Origin: Alphaproteobacteria bacterium
GTDB lineage: Bacteria > Pseudomonadota > Alphaproteobacteria > RF32 > CAG-239
Length of the DNA: 6,836 nt
NCBI GenBank assembly: GCA_003542415.1
Contig: DPKR01000100.1
Coordinates: 1-6,836, forward strand
Direction of reading: 5' to 3'
The position numbers were made by a program, and so were the translations under genes. The stretch's first letter is position 1, and each line of letters starts with the position of its first letter. Positions 1 through 5,578 of this stretch are shown piece by piece. The notes under the pieces are model-generated. The model made no database searches and was not told the DNA's origin. It was given only the letters and a program-made list of their open reading frames with translations.

Positions 1-52
1 ACACCGTCTTATTTTAATATCTTCTAAGGTGTTAATAGTTCAAAACTTTTGC

Positions 53-82
53 TTGAAAAATTAAGTTGCTCGGCACTATATT
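53..82 (+). promoter_or_regulatory. Sigma70-like promoter for the SRP RNA (and probably dnaX)
   Basis: A TTGAAA box at 53-58 (5 of 6 matches to TTGACA) and a TATATT box at 77-82 (5 of 6 matches to TATAAT) are separated by 18 nt. Transcription would begin around 88-91, about ten bases before the likely mature 5' end of the SRP RNA, so a short 5' leader would have to be trimmed. No other promoter is visible between here and dnaX, so this one probably also serves the dnaX-ybaB-recR-galE group. I recognise nothing in bases 1-52. This is a motif match only. Confidence 0.55.
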
Positions 83-100
83 AAAACAGCTTAAAACAAT

Positions 101-188
101 GAAGGGCAAAAGGTCGGTTTATTTGCCAACCCGGTCAGATTCGGAAGAAAGCAGCCGTAACAAATATTGCTGAGGTTTTTGCCCCTTC
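101..188 (+). ncRNA. ffs: Signal recognition particle RNA, small bacterial (4.5S) type
   Basis: This is the RNA of the signal recognition particle, which binds the Ffh M domain and directs co-translational membrane targeting. The diagnostic part is the domain IV hairpin at 133-156. It has a GGAA tetraloop (143-146) closed by UUC/GAA (140-142 with 147-149). Below it lies the asymmetric loop with CAG on the 5' side (136-138) and AGCAG on the 3' side (150-154), then GG/CC (133-134 with 155-156). A six-pair stem (120-125 with 161-166) lies beneath. The ends are closed by 101-111 paired with 177-188, interrupted by one bulged C at 182. The length of about 88 nt is slightly shorter than the 114-nt E. 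coli RNA and fits the compact bacterial class. The flanking CCAACCC and GUAAC match what I recall of alphaproteobacterial SRP RNAs. The exact ends are inferred from the terminal pairing. Confidence 0.9.
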
Positions 189-205
189 GCCTTTAAAGAG
201 AAAAA

Positions 206-1900
206 ATGTCTGAAACCGAAAGTCAATATGTCGTTTTAGCGCGAAAATATCGCCCGCAAGTGTTTGAAGATTTGCTCGGGCAAGACGCTCTTGTTCAGAC
301 CTTAAAAAACGCCATTGAAAACAATCGTTTGCACCATGCCTATATTTTAACGGGCATACGAGGTGTCGGCAAAACAACAACCGCCCGCCTCATTGCGCGC
401 GCTTTAAATTGCACCGGCCTTGACGGCAAAAGCGGTCCAACGATTCGCCCTTGCGGACAGTGTGAAAATTGCAAAGCAATTGCGGCAGGCCGCCACATTG
501 ATGTTTTAGAGCTTGATGCCGCTTCCCGAACAAGCGTGGATGACATCCGAGAGCTCCTTGCCGGTGTGCAGTATAAACCGACCAATGCGCGCTATAAAAT
601 ATACATCATCGATGAAGTGCATATGCTTTCAAAAGGTGCTTTTAATGCGCTTTTAAAAACTTTGGAAGAACCGCCCGCACACGTCAAATTTATTTTTGCA
701 ACAACAGAAATCCGCAAAGTTCCGGTCACCATTTTATCCCGTTGCCAACGTTTTGATTTAGAGCGCCTGACGATAGAAACCCTTTTAGAGCTCTTCCATA
801 AAGTCTTGAAAGCCGAAAACATTGAAGCGGATGAAGAGGCCTTGCAAGTTGTTGCCAAAGCCTCAGACGGTTCAGCGCGTGACGGGCTGTCCATGCTTGA
901 TCAGGCAATTGTTTTAGGTGGCGGCAAAATCAAATTTGAAACCGTCAAAGAAATGATTGGTTTGGCTGATCGCACACAAACGCTTGCTCTGTTTGAAAAT
1001 CTCGTCAACGGTGACATGCAAAAAGTTTTGGAAAATGTTGCAAACCAGTACCAACACGGCGCCAACCCGCAAATCATCTTAAAAGATTTGATTGAAATTG
1101 TCCATATGATTGCCAAATCGCGCATTGTGCCAAACTCCTTAAAATCTGCTTTGATGGGTGAAAACGAGCGAATTTTATGCGAAAAACTTTCAAAAGAAGT
1201 GCCGATTTCCATCTTGTCAAAAATCTGGCAAATGATGATTAAAGGCTTGTCTGAAATAAACAATGCCCCCCTGCCGCGCGATGCGCTTGAAATGGTTTTG
1301 ATTCGCATTGCCTACAGCGCCAATTTGCCGACACCTTCCGAAATTTTGGAAGAATTAAAAAAAAAACCGCTGACAGATAACGCTCTTTCAACAAAGCCAA
1401 AGCCGCAGCAAACATCTTTTTCAGCCCCTTTTCATCAATCAAAGGCTGAACAAAGCACAGACTCATCGTCAGCCAATAGCTCCATTCAAACAATTCAAGA
1501 TTTGCTTTTCTTTCTTGAAAACACCAAAAAGCTTCTTTTGCTATACACCTTAAAAAATGACACAAACATCACCCATTTTGAAAGCGGACATATTTCCATC
1601 ACATTGAGTGAAAATATTGCTTCCGATTTCCTGTCAAACTTTAAGAAAGCCCTTAAAGAAGCAACCGGAGAAAACTGGCTGATAGATGTCGAATACGGCA
1701 CTTTGTCCGAAACAATAGCCGACGAAGAAAAATCAGCACTTGAAAACGACAAAAGACAGATATCCGAATATCCGCTTGTCAAAGCTATTTTGGCGGAATT
1801 TAAGGGTGCCAAATTTGACACCGTTTTGCACGCCGATGAACAACAAACATCTGAAAACGATGATGATTTAACCAACAACTTAGAAGAGGAATATGAATAA
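206..1900 (+). CDS. dnaX: DNA polymerase III subunit tau (clamp-loader ATPase)
   Basis: This is the ATPase subunit of the replicative clamp loader, which opens the beta clamp and, as tau, tethers polymerase cores and the DnaB helicase. The 564-residue product has a Walker A motif (GIRGVGKTT, 50-58), zinc-ligand cysteines at 69, 83, 86 and 89, and Walker B (IYIIDEVHML, 132-141). Sensor 1 follows (ATTE, 165-168), then the SRC motif (178-180) and a GSARDGLSMLDQ sensor 2 region (222-233). Domains I-III end near residue 372. A low-complexity Ser/Gln/Lys linker (about 390-425) follows, then a tau-specific C-terminal domain (about 426-543) resembling that of other alphaproteobacteria. The ATG is 17 nt after the SRP RNA with an AAAGAG ribosome site, and the protein begins just before the conserved LARKYRP, so no longer start is possible. 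The length is a little below the roughly 600 residues usual in the class. An A10 run at codons 384-387 may allow a short gamma form. Confidence 0.97.
   Translation: MSETESQYVVLARKYRPQVFEDLLGQDALVQTLKNAIENNRLHHAYILTGIRGVGKTTTARLIARALNCTGLDGKSGPTIRPCGQCENCKAIAAGRHIDVLELDAASRTSVDDIRELLAGVQYKPTNARYKIYIIDEVHMLSKGAFNALLKTLEEPPAHVKFIFATTEIRKVPVTILSRCQRFDLERLTIETLLELFHKVLKAENIEADEEALQVVAKASDGSARDGLSMLDQAIVLGGGKIKFETVKEMIGLADRTQTLALFENLVNGDMQKVLENVANQYQHGANPQIILKDLIEIVHMIAKSRIVPNSLKSALMGENERILCEKLSKEVPISILSKIWQMMIKGLSEINNAPLPRDALEMVLIRIAYSANLPTPSEILEELKKKPLTDNALSTKPKPQQTSFSAPFHQSKAEQSTDSSSANSSIQTIQDLLFFLENTKKLLLLYTLKNDTNITHFESGHISITLSENIASDFLSNFKKALKEATGENWLIDVEYGTLSETIADEEKSALENDKRQISEYPLVKAILAEFKGAKFDTVLHADEQQTSENDDDLTNNLEEEYE
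1348..1380 (+). promoter_or_regulatory. Candidate frameshift or slippage site within dnaX (A10 run)
   Basis: Ten consecutive A residues (1357-1366) encode the end of Leu384 and three AAA lysines. After a -1 shift, or insertion of one A, the reading continues as Thr-Ala-Asp-Arg and stops at TAA 1378-1380, giving 391 residues. After a +1 shift, or loss of one A, it stops at TGA 1371-1373, giving 388 residues. Either product would keep domains I-III and lose the tau-specific region. A purine-rich GGAAGAA lies just upstream (1348-1354) and could act as a weak Shine-Dalgarno-like stimulator. I see no convincing downstream hairpin. In E. coli gamma arises by -1 ribosomal frameshifting at A6G, and in Thermus thermophilus by transcriptional slippage at an A run. 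Function here is inferred, not shown. Confidence 0.55.
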
Positions 1901-2220
1901 TGTTTAACATGCAAGGTCTTGTCAAACAAGCACAAATGATGCAGCAACGCATGAAAGAAACCCAAGAAAAATTGGCTCTTGAGGAGCGCGAAGGCACATC
2001 AGGCGGCGGTCTTGTCAAAGTCACATTAAACGGCAAAAACGAAATGAAAAAAATCAGCATTTCCCCCGAACTCATCAACAAGGAAGAAATTGATGTTTTG
2101 GAAGATATGGTCTTAGCGGCTTATAACGATGCCCATCAAAAAATCGATTCAATGCAGGAAGATGGAATGCGCGAGGCAACAGGCGGCGTCAATTTCGGCG
2201 GCTTAAAAATTCCGTTTTAA
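1900..2220 (+). CDS. ybaB: YbaB/EbfC-family nucleoid-associated protein
   Basis: This is a small DNA-binding protein of the YbaB/EbfC family, which forms dimers with a tweezer-like shape and coats the nucleoid; its precise role is still unsettled in most bacteria. The 106-residue product is of normal length. It has an N-terminal amphipathic helix rich in Gln, Met and Lys (about 5-30), then the family signature GGGLVKVTLNGK (35-46). An acidic LEDMVLAAYNDA helix (67-78) and a Gly-rich tail follow. The start ATG overlaps the dnaX stop by one base (TAATG), and AGAGGA at 1885-1890 lies 9 nt upstream, inside the end of dnaX. This implies translational coupling. The dnaX-ybaB-recR order is widespread in bacteria and supports a link with replication or repair. 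An internal ATG at 1909 is a less likely start. Confidence 0.95.
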   Translation: MFNMQGLVKQAQMMQQRMKETQEKLALEEREGTSGGGLVKVTLNGKNEMKKISISPELINKEEIDVLEDMVLAAYNDAHQKIDSMQEDGMREATGGVNFGGLKIPF

Positions 2221-2230
2221 GAGATAAAAA

Positions 2231-2821
2231 TTGAAATCGGATATTGACATTTTAATCAAGCAAATTGCAAAACTTCCCGCGCTCGGCACGCGCTCGGCGC
2301 GCCGCATTGTTTTGCATCTTCTTAAAAACAGACAAACCCACCTTGAACCTTTAATCGAGTCTTTGCAAAGTTTAAGCGCAAACATCAAAACCTGCCCCAT
2401 ATGCGGCAATTTTGACACATCGGATATTTGTTCCGTTTGTGCCGATTTAAAGCGCGATTCAAAATTGATATGCGTTGTGCAAGATGTCACAGATTTGTGG
2501 GCAATGGAGCGCGCCGGTTTCTTTAAAGGAAAATATCATGTTTTGGGCGGTGTTTTATCTGCAATTGAAGGCGTTTTGCCGCAAGATTTAAATGTTGAAA
2601 CCCTGCTTTCACGTATCAAAACGGATAACGTTCAAGAAGTTATTTTAGCGCTTCCCGCAACGGTAGACGGGCAAATTACCGCGCAATATCTGATTTCAAA
2701 AATCAAACCGCTTAACATCAAAATTTCGACACTCGCCTTAGGGCTTCCGGTCGGGGCTGAGCTTGATTATATGGATGACGGCACAATTGAAATGGCGCTT
2801 TCATCGCGCAAAGAGGTATAG
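2231..2821 (+). CDS. recR: Recombination mediator protein RecR
   Basis: RecR works with RecO (and RecF) to load RecA onto SSB-coated single-stranded DNA during gap repair. The 196-residue product matches the usual length of about 200. It has an N-terminal helix-hairpin-helix (about 5-30, LPALGTRSARR), a four-cysteine zinc finger (Cys55, 58, 67, 70) and a Toprim domain (about 78-160, with VVQDVTDLWAMER and YHVLGG). The conserved C-terminal GLPVGAELDYMDDGT segment is also present. The first Toprim acidic position is Gln84, as in some Firmicute RecRs. Translation should start at TTG 2231: no ATG or GTG is available between the ybaB stop and the helix-hairpin-helix, and AAGAGA at 2218-2223 sits 7 nt upstream, overlapping the ybaB stop codon. 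The 10-nt gap to ybaB supports one operon. Confidence 0.96.
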   Translation: MKSDIDILIKQIAKLPALGTRSARRIVLHLLKNRQTHLEPLIESLQSLSANIKTCPICGNFDTSDICSVCADLKRDSKLICVVQDVTDLWAMERAGFFKGKYHVLGGVLSAIEGVLPQDLNVETLLSRIKTDNVQEVILALPATVDGQITAQYLISKIKPLNIKISTLALGLPVGAELDYMDDGTIEMALSSRKEV

Positions 2822-2834
2822 AAAGGAAAAAACA

Positions 2835-3800
2835 ATGGCAAAAGTTTTAGTCATCGGCGGCGCAGGCTATATCGGCAGTCATGTCGTTTTGGAGCTTTTA
2901 GAAAAAAATCACCAAGTTGTTGTGTTTGATAATCTTTCAACCGGTCAAAAAATCAACCTTTTTGAAAAAGCCGAATTTATTCAAGGTGATATTTTAGATT
3001 TAAAAGCGCTTGAAAGTGCAATGAGCCAAAACATAGATGCCGTCATTCACATGGCAGCTTTAAAAGCCGTCGGTGAGTCAATGGCAAAGCCCGAAGTTTA
3101 TGCCATAAACAACATCATAGGCGGCGTCAACATTTTAAACGCCATGTCGAAATGCGGCGTAAAAAACATTGTTTTTTCTTCCTCTGCCGCTGTTTACGGC
3201 ATGCCAAAATATATGCCGCTTGATGAAAAACACCCCAAGTCCCCGATCAATTTTTACGGCTATACCAAAAGTTTCTTTGAAGATCTGATGGGCTGGTATC
3301 AACAGCTCAAAGGCATCAACTTCATTGCTCTTCGCTATTTTAATGCTGTCGGCTATGACGCCTTAAAACGCGTCAAAGGCAAAGAAAAATCCCCGCAAAA
3401 TTTGCTGCCCATTATCATGGAGGCCGCTACCGGCAAACGTGATGGTTTTTCAATTTTCGGGCAGGATTACGAAACAAAAGACGGCACATGCGAACGCGAC
3501 TATATCCATGTTTCGGATCTGGCAACCGCGCATGAAAAAGCCATCAAATATCTGCTTGAACACCAAAAGTCGCATATTTTAAATTTAGGCACAGGCACTG
3601 CAGTTTCGGTCAAACAAATTGTTGAGGCCACAGAGCAAGTCATCGGCAAACCCCTAAAATATACCTATGCGCCTCGCCGCCCGGGCGATCCGGCAAAACT
3701 TATCGCCTCATCTTCTTTGGCAGAGCAAATTTTAGGCTGGAAGCCGAAATACACTTTCATCAAAGACATTATTCAAACCGCATGGAACATGGAAAATTAA
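2835..3800 (+). CDS. galE: UDP-glucose 4-epimerase
   Basis: GalE interconverts UDP-glucose and UDP-galactose with a tightly bound NAD cofactor, supplying galactosyl units for surface polysaccharide or feeding the Leloir pathway. This is an extended short-chain dehydrogenase of 321 residues, a little shorter than the 338 of E. coli. It has the NAD-binding GGAGYIGSH (8-16) and DN (32-33) of the Rossmann fold. The catalytic set is Ser117 (in FSSSAAVYG), Tyr141 and Lys145 (YGYTK). Family signatures ALRYFNAVG (165-173), DGTCERDYIHVSDL (216-229), LNLGTG (249-254) and RRPGD (281-285) are all present. The ATG at 2835 has AAGGA at 2823-2827, 7 nt upstream. The same frame is open back to 2763 inside recR, but those residues do not match the family. 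It lies 13 nt after recR, so co-transcription is likely although the function is unrelated. A related UDP-sugar epimerase specificity cannot be excluded. Confidence 0.9.
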   Translation: MAKVLVIGGAGYIGSHVVLELLEKNHQVVVFDNLSTGQKINLFEKAEFIQGDILDLKALESAMSQNIDAVIHMAALKAVGESMAKPEVYAINNIIGGVNILNAMSKCGVKNIVFSSSAAVYGMPKYMPLDEKHPKSPINFYGYTKSFFEDLMGWYQQLKGINFIALRYFNAVGYDALKRVKGKEKSPQNLLPIIMEAATGKRDGFSIFGQDYETKDGTCERDYIHVSDLATAHEKAIKYLLEHQKSHILNLGTGTAVSVKQIVEATEQVIGKPLKYTYAPRRPGDPAKLIASSSLAEQILGWKPKYTFIKDIIQTAWNMEN

Positions 3801-3807
3801 ACATCAA

Positions 3808-3850
3808 CAGTCATCCCTCGATTGCTTAAAGCAATCGTCAAGGGATCTAC
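3808..3850 (+). repeat. Imperfect palindrome, probably a dispersed intergenic repeat
   Basis: The two arms 3813-3826 and 3830-3846 can form a 14-bp stem with a 3-nt loop (TAA) and one 3-nt bulge (TCA, 3838-3840). The outer framework GTCATCC...GGGATCTAC is like dispersed intergenic elements of the GTCATCC...GGATCT type that I recall from several bacterial groups, including alphaproteobacteria. There is no T-run after the stem, so it is not a classical intrinsic terminator, although the hairpin could still stabilise the 3' end of the galE transcript. Only one copy lies in this window, so the repeat status is inferred. Confidence 0.5.
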
Positions 3851-3875
3851 AAATTATATAAAAAGGATTAAAGTT

Positions 3876-4826
3876 ATGAATCTCGATTTTTTCTCTAACA
3901 CACACGCCATTTTATCACAAAACATGATGTGGACCATCTTCGGCATATCTGTTATTGTCCTTCTTGCGCTTGACCTGTTCGGTTTCAACCGCAAAAACGA
4001 AGAACCACACTTTTGGCACACTTTTTGGGTTTGCATTTTTTATATCGTAATTGCCATTTTGTTCGGCTTTTTTGTGATGTATGAAGAGGGGGCAGATAAA
4101 GGCATGCTTTATTTCACGGGCTACCTTTTGGAAAAAAGCCTGTCGCTTGATAACATCTTTGTCATGTCGGTTATTTTCTCATCAATCGGCGTGCCGTCAA
4201 AATACCAACACCGCGTCCTGTTTTGGGGCATTTTAGGCGCGCTTGTCATGCGCGGTATCATGATTTTCTTAGGCGAAGCTTTAGTCTCTCGTTTTCATTG
4301 GGTTTTATATATCTTCTCAATCTTTTTGATTTATACCGGCGCTCATATGCTTTTTCAAAAAGAAGAAGAAAAACCGTTTAAGGAATCAAAGGTTTATAAA
4401 ATTCTTTCAAAATTTTTCCATGTCACCCATGAAATCCACGGCGAGCATTTTCTTGTCAAAGAAAACGGCAAATGGCATATCACCCCGCTTTTGTTTGCCT
4501 TGTTTGTCATCGAAACGATGGATGTCATTTTTGCTTTTGACTCAATTCCCGCCATTTTCCTTGTCACACAAGATGTTTTCATTGTCTACACCTCAAACAT
4601 CTTTGCCATTTTAGGCTTGCGTGCGCTTTATTTCTTGCTTGCCGCAATTGTCAACAAGTTCATATATTTAAAACCGGCATTGTCAATCATCTTAATTTTC
4701 ATCGGCTTAAAGATTTTTGCACCGCATCTCGGTTTTGAAATTAAAACATGGCAGTCTTTAACCTTCACAATGCTGATGTTAACGGGCGCAATCCTTCTTT
4801 CTGTCTTCAAACAAAAGAAAGCTTAA
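3876..4826 (+). CDS. TerC/Alx-family integral membrane protein
   Basis: This is a polytopic inner-membrane protein of the TerC family. Members such as E. coli Alx and Bacillus MeeF/MeeY are linked to manganese export or metalation of secreted enzymes; others are annotated for tellurite resistance. The 316-residue length is close to Alx (321). The signatures are EKSLSLDNIFV (86-96) and ETMDVIFAFDSIPAIF (213-228), the latter running into YTSNIFAILGLRALYFLL (238-255). Their acidic residues are candidate metal ligands. Hydrophobic segments lie near 18-35, 48-69, 93-104, 115-135, 140-160, 203-222, 241-260, 268-283 and 294-311. A basic/acidic cytoplasmic or periplasmic loop spans about 161-200. The ATG at 3876 follows AAAAGGA (3861-3867) by 8 nt. 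An upstream in-frame TTG at 3822 lies within the palindrome and would add non-conserved residues. No yybP-ykoY manganese riboswitch fits in the 75-nt leader. Confidence 0.88.
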   Translation: MNLDFFSNTHAILSQNMMWTIFGISVIVLLALDLFGFNRKNEEPHFWHTFWVCIFYIVIAILFGFFVMYEEGADKGMLYFTGYLLEKSLSLDNIFVMSVIFSSIGVPSKYQHRVLFWGILGALVMRGIMIFLGEALVSRFHWVLYIFSIFLIYTGAHMLFQKEEEKPFKESKVYKILSKFFHVTHEIHGEHFLVKENGKWHITPLLFALFVIETMDVIFAFDSIPAIFLVTQDVFIVYTSNIFAILGLRALYFLLAAIVNKFIYLKPALSIILIFIGLKIFAPHLGFEIKTWQSLTFTMLMLTGAILLSVFKQKKA

Positions 4827-4831
4827 AAAAA

Positions 4832-4855
4832 TGCATCTTAAAGGCTCTTTATGCA
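4832..4855 (+). terminator. Weak hairpin after the TerC gene, possible transcript end
   Basis: TGCA (4832-4835) pairs with TGCA (4852-4855), and TAAAG (4839-4843) pairs with CTTTA (4847-4851). The loop is GCT, and TCT (4836-4838) is bulged on the left. The stem is AT-rich and is followed by AGCCCTTAAAAAATTG rather than by a T-run, so it is not a canonical intrinsic terminator on the + strand. It sits 6 nt after the TerC stop codon, where a transcript end would be expected before the promoter candidate for plsY. Confidence 0.25.
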
Positions 4856-4872
4856 AGCCCTTAAAAAATTGT

Positions 4873-4901
4873 TTGCAATAACTTTCTTTTTGGCATAACA
4901 T
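4873..4901 (+). promoter_or_regulatory. Possible promoter for plsY-dprA-topA
   Basis: TTGCAA (4873-4878) and TAACAT (4896-4901) are separated by 17 nt; each matches the sigma70 consensus at 4 of 6 positions. The location, 31 nt before the plsY start in the only sizeable gap of this half of the window, is right for an operon promoter. The sequence match alone is weak in such AT-rich DNA. Confidence 0.3.
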
Positions 4902-4918
4902 TGCTTCAAAAGAATATG

Positions 4919-4925
4919 AAGGAGG
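4919..4925 (+). promoter_or_regulatory. Strong Shine-Dalgarno site of plsY
   Basis: AAGGAGG lies 6 nt before the plsY ATG. It is the best ribosome binding site in the window and fixes the plsY start. Other genes here have only partial matches such as AAGGA, AGAGGA or AAAGAG. Confidence 0.85.
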
Positions 4926-4931
4926 CTTTTC

Positions 4932-5573
4932 ATGAACTATCCAATTTTCATTTTATGGGGCATCATCGGCTATTTCTTGGGCTCAATCCCTTTCGGTCTT
5001 GTTTTAACGCGCTTAGCCGGTTATGGTGATATCCGCAAAATCGGCTCGGGCAACATCGGTGCTACCAACGTTTTACGCACAGGCAACAAAACCCTTGCCC
5101 TGCTCACCGTCCTTTTAGATGCTTTCAAAGCAGGTTTTGCCGCTTATTTAGCCTATCGCTTCACCCCTAATAACGAATACTACTTTTTAGATTATGCCTC
5201 CCACATCAACACCATCGCTTCTTTAACAGCGGGCACATGCGGCATCTTGGGCCATATGTTCCCCGTTTGGCTCAACTTTAAAGGCGGCAAAGGCATTTCA
5301 TCAGCCTTAGGTTTGTTGCTTGTCACCTATTGGCAAATCGGCGTCATTGCTTTGCTGATTTGGCTTTTTATGGCATTTACCTTCCGTTATTCGTCTTTGT
5401 CTGCCATCACGGCGGCTGTTTTTGTGCCGTTTATCACCTTTTTGCTTGCACCTCCGGTTTATGTTTATTTCTACACTTTTGTTGTTGCACTTGTTCTCTT
5501 CAAACATCGTTCCAACATCAAACGCTTAATCAAGGGTGAAGAGAGCAAAATCACATTCAAGAAAAAAGCATAA
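4932..5573 (+). CDS. plsY: Glycerol-3-phosphate acyltransferase PlsY
   Basis: PlsY is the inner-membrane acyltransferase that moves an acyl group from acyl-phosphate (made by PlsX) onto sn-glycerol-3-phosphate, giving lysophosphatidic acid, the first step of phospholipid synthesis. The 213-residue protein is of normal length. It carries the conserved cytoplasmic motifs GSIPFG (17-22) with GSGNIGATNVLR (38-49), GHMFPVWLNFKGGKG (107-121), and HRSN followed by RLIKGEE (192-204). Hydrophobic segments lie near 4-27, 53-75, 94-110, 123-150 and 155-190, fitting the roughly seven-helix fold. It begins 105 nt after the TerC gene behind a strong ribosome site, so it probably opens a new transcription unit with dprA and topA, an order common in alphaproteobacteria. 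The Lys-rich C-terminus (KKKA) ends 5 nt before dprA. Confidence 0.96.
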   Translation: MNYPIFILWGIIGYFLGSIPFGLVLTRLAGYGDIRKIGSGNIGATNVLRTGNKTLALLTVLLDAFKAGFAAYLAYRFTPNNEYYFLDYASHINTIASLTAGTCGILGHMFPVWLNFKGGKGISSALGLLLVTYWQIGVIALLIWLFMAFTFRYSSLSAITAAVFVPFITFLLAPPVYVYFYTFVVALVLFKHRSNIKRLIKGEESKITFKKKA

Positions 5574-5578
5574 ACACT

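Noticed and set aside
1..32. ACACC...GGTGT inverted repeat at the left edge
   Set aside because: Only five pairs with a loop of about 22 nt; not stronger than chance in this DNA.
1495..1965. Long minus-strand open frames across dnaX (also 901-1308 and 592-894)
   Set aside because: They mirror the codon structure of dnaX, have no recognisable domain or ribosome site, and lie opposite a well-conserved gene.
2480..2484. RecR Toprim has Gln84 where many proteobacteria have Glu
   Set aside because: I recall the same VVQD sequence in Bacillus RecR, and RecR's Toprim domain is not catalytic, so this looks like normal variation.
2763..2834. ATG-initiated N-terminal extension of GalE overlapping recR
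   Set aside because: The extra 24 residues are a frame-shifted read of the recR end; the NAD-binding motif starts right after the ATG at 2835, which has its own ribosome site.
3822..3875. TTG-initiated N-terminal extension of the TerC protein
   Set aside because: The added residues are encoded by the palindromic repeat and leader, do not resemble the family, and a good ribosome site (AAAAGGA) precedes the ATG at 3876.
3801..3875. A yybP-ykoY manganese riboswitch ahead of the TerC gene
   Set aside because: The leader is only 75 nt, is mostly occupied by the palindrome, and shows none of the riboswitch's conserved paired loops.
5330..5539. Overlapping + strand frame inside plsY rich in Cys and His
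   Set aside because: It is an out-of-frame read of a membrane protein gene; its composition follows from hydrophobic codons in plsY, and no start signal is seen.
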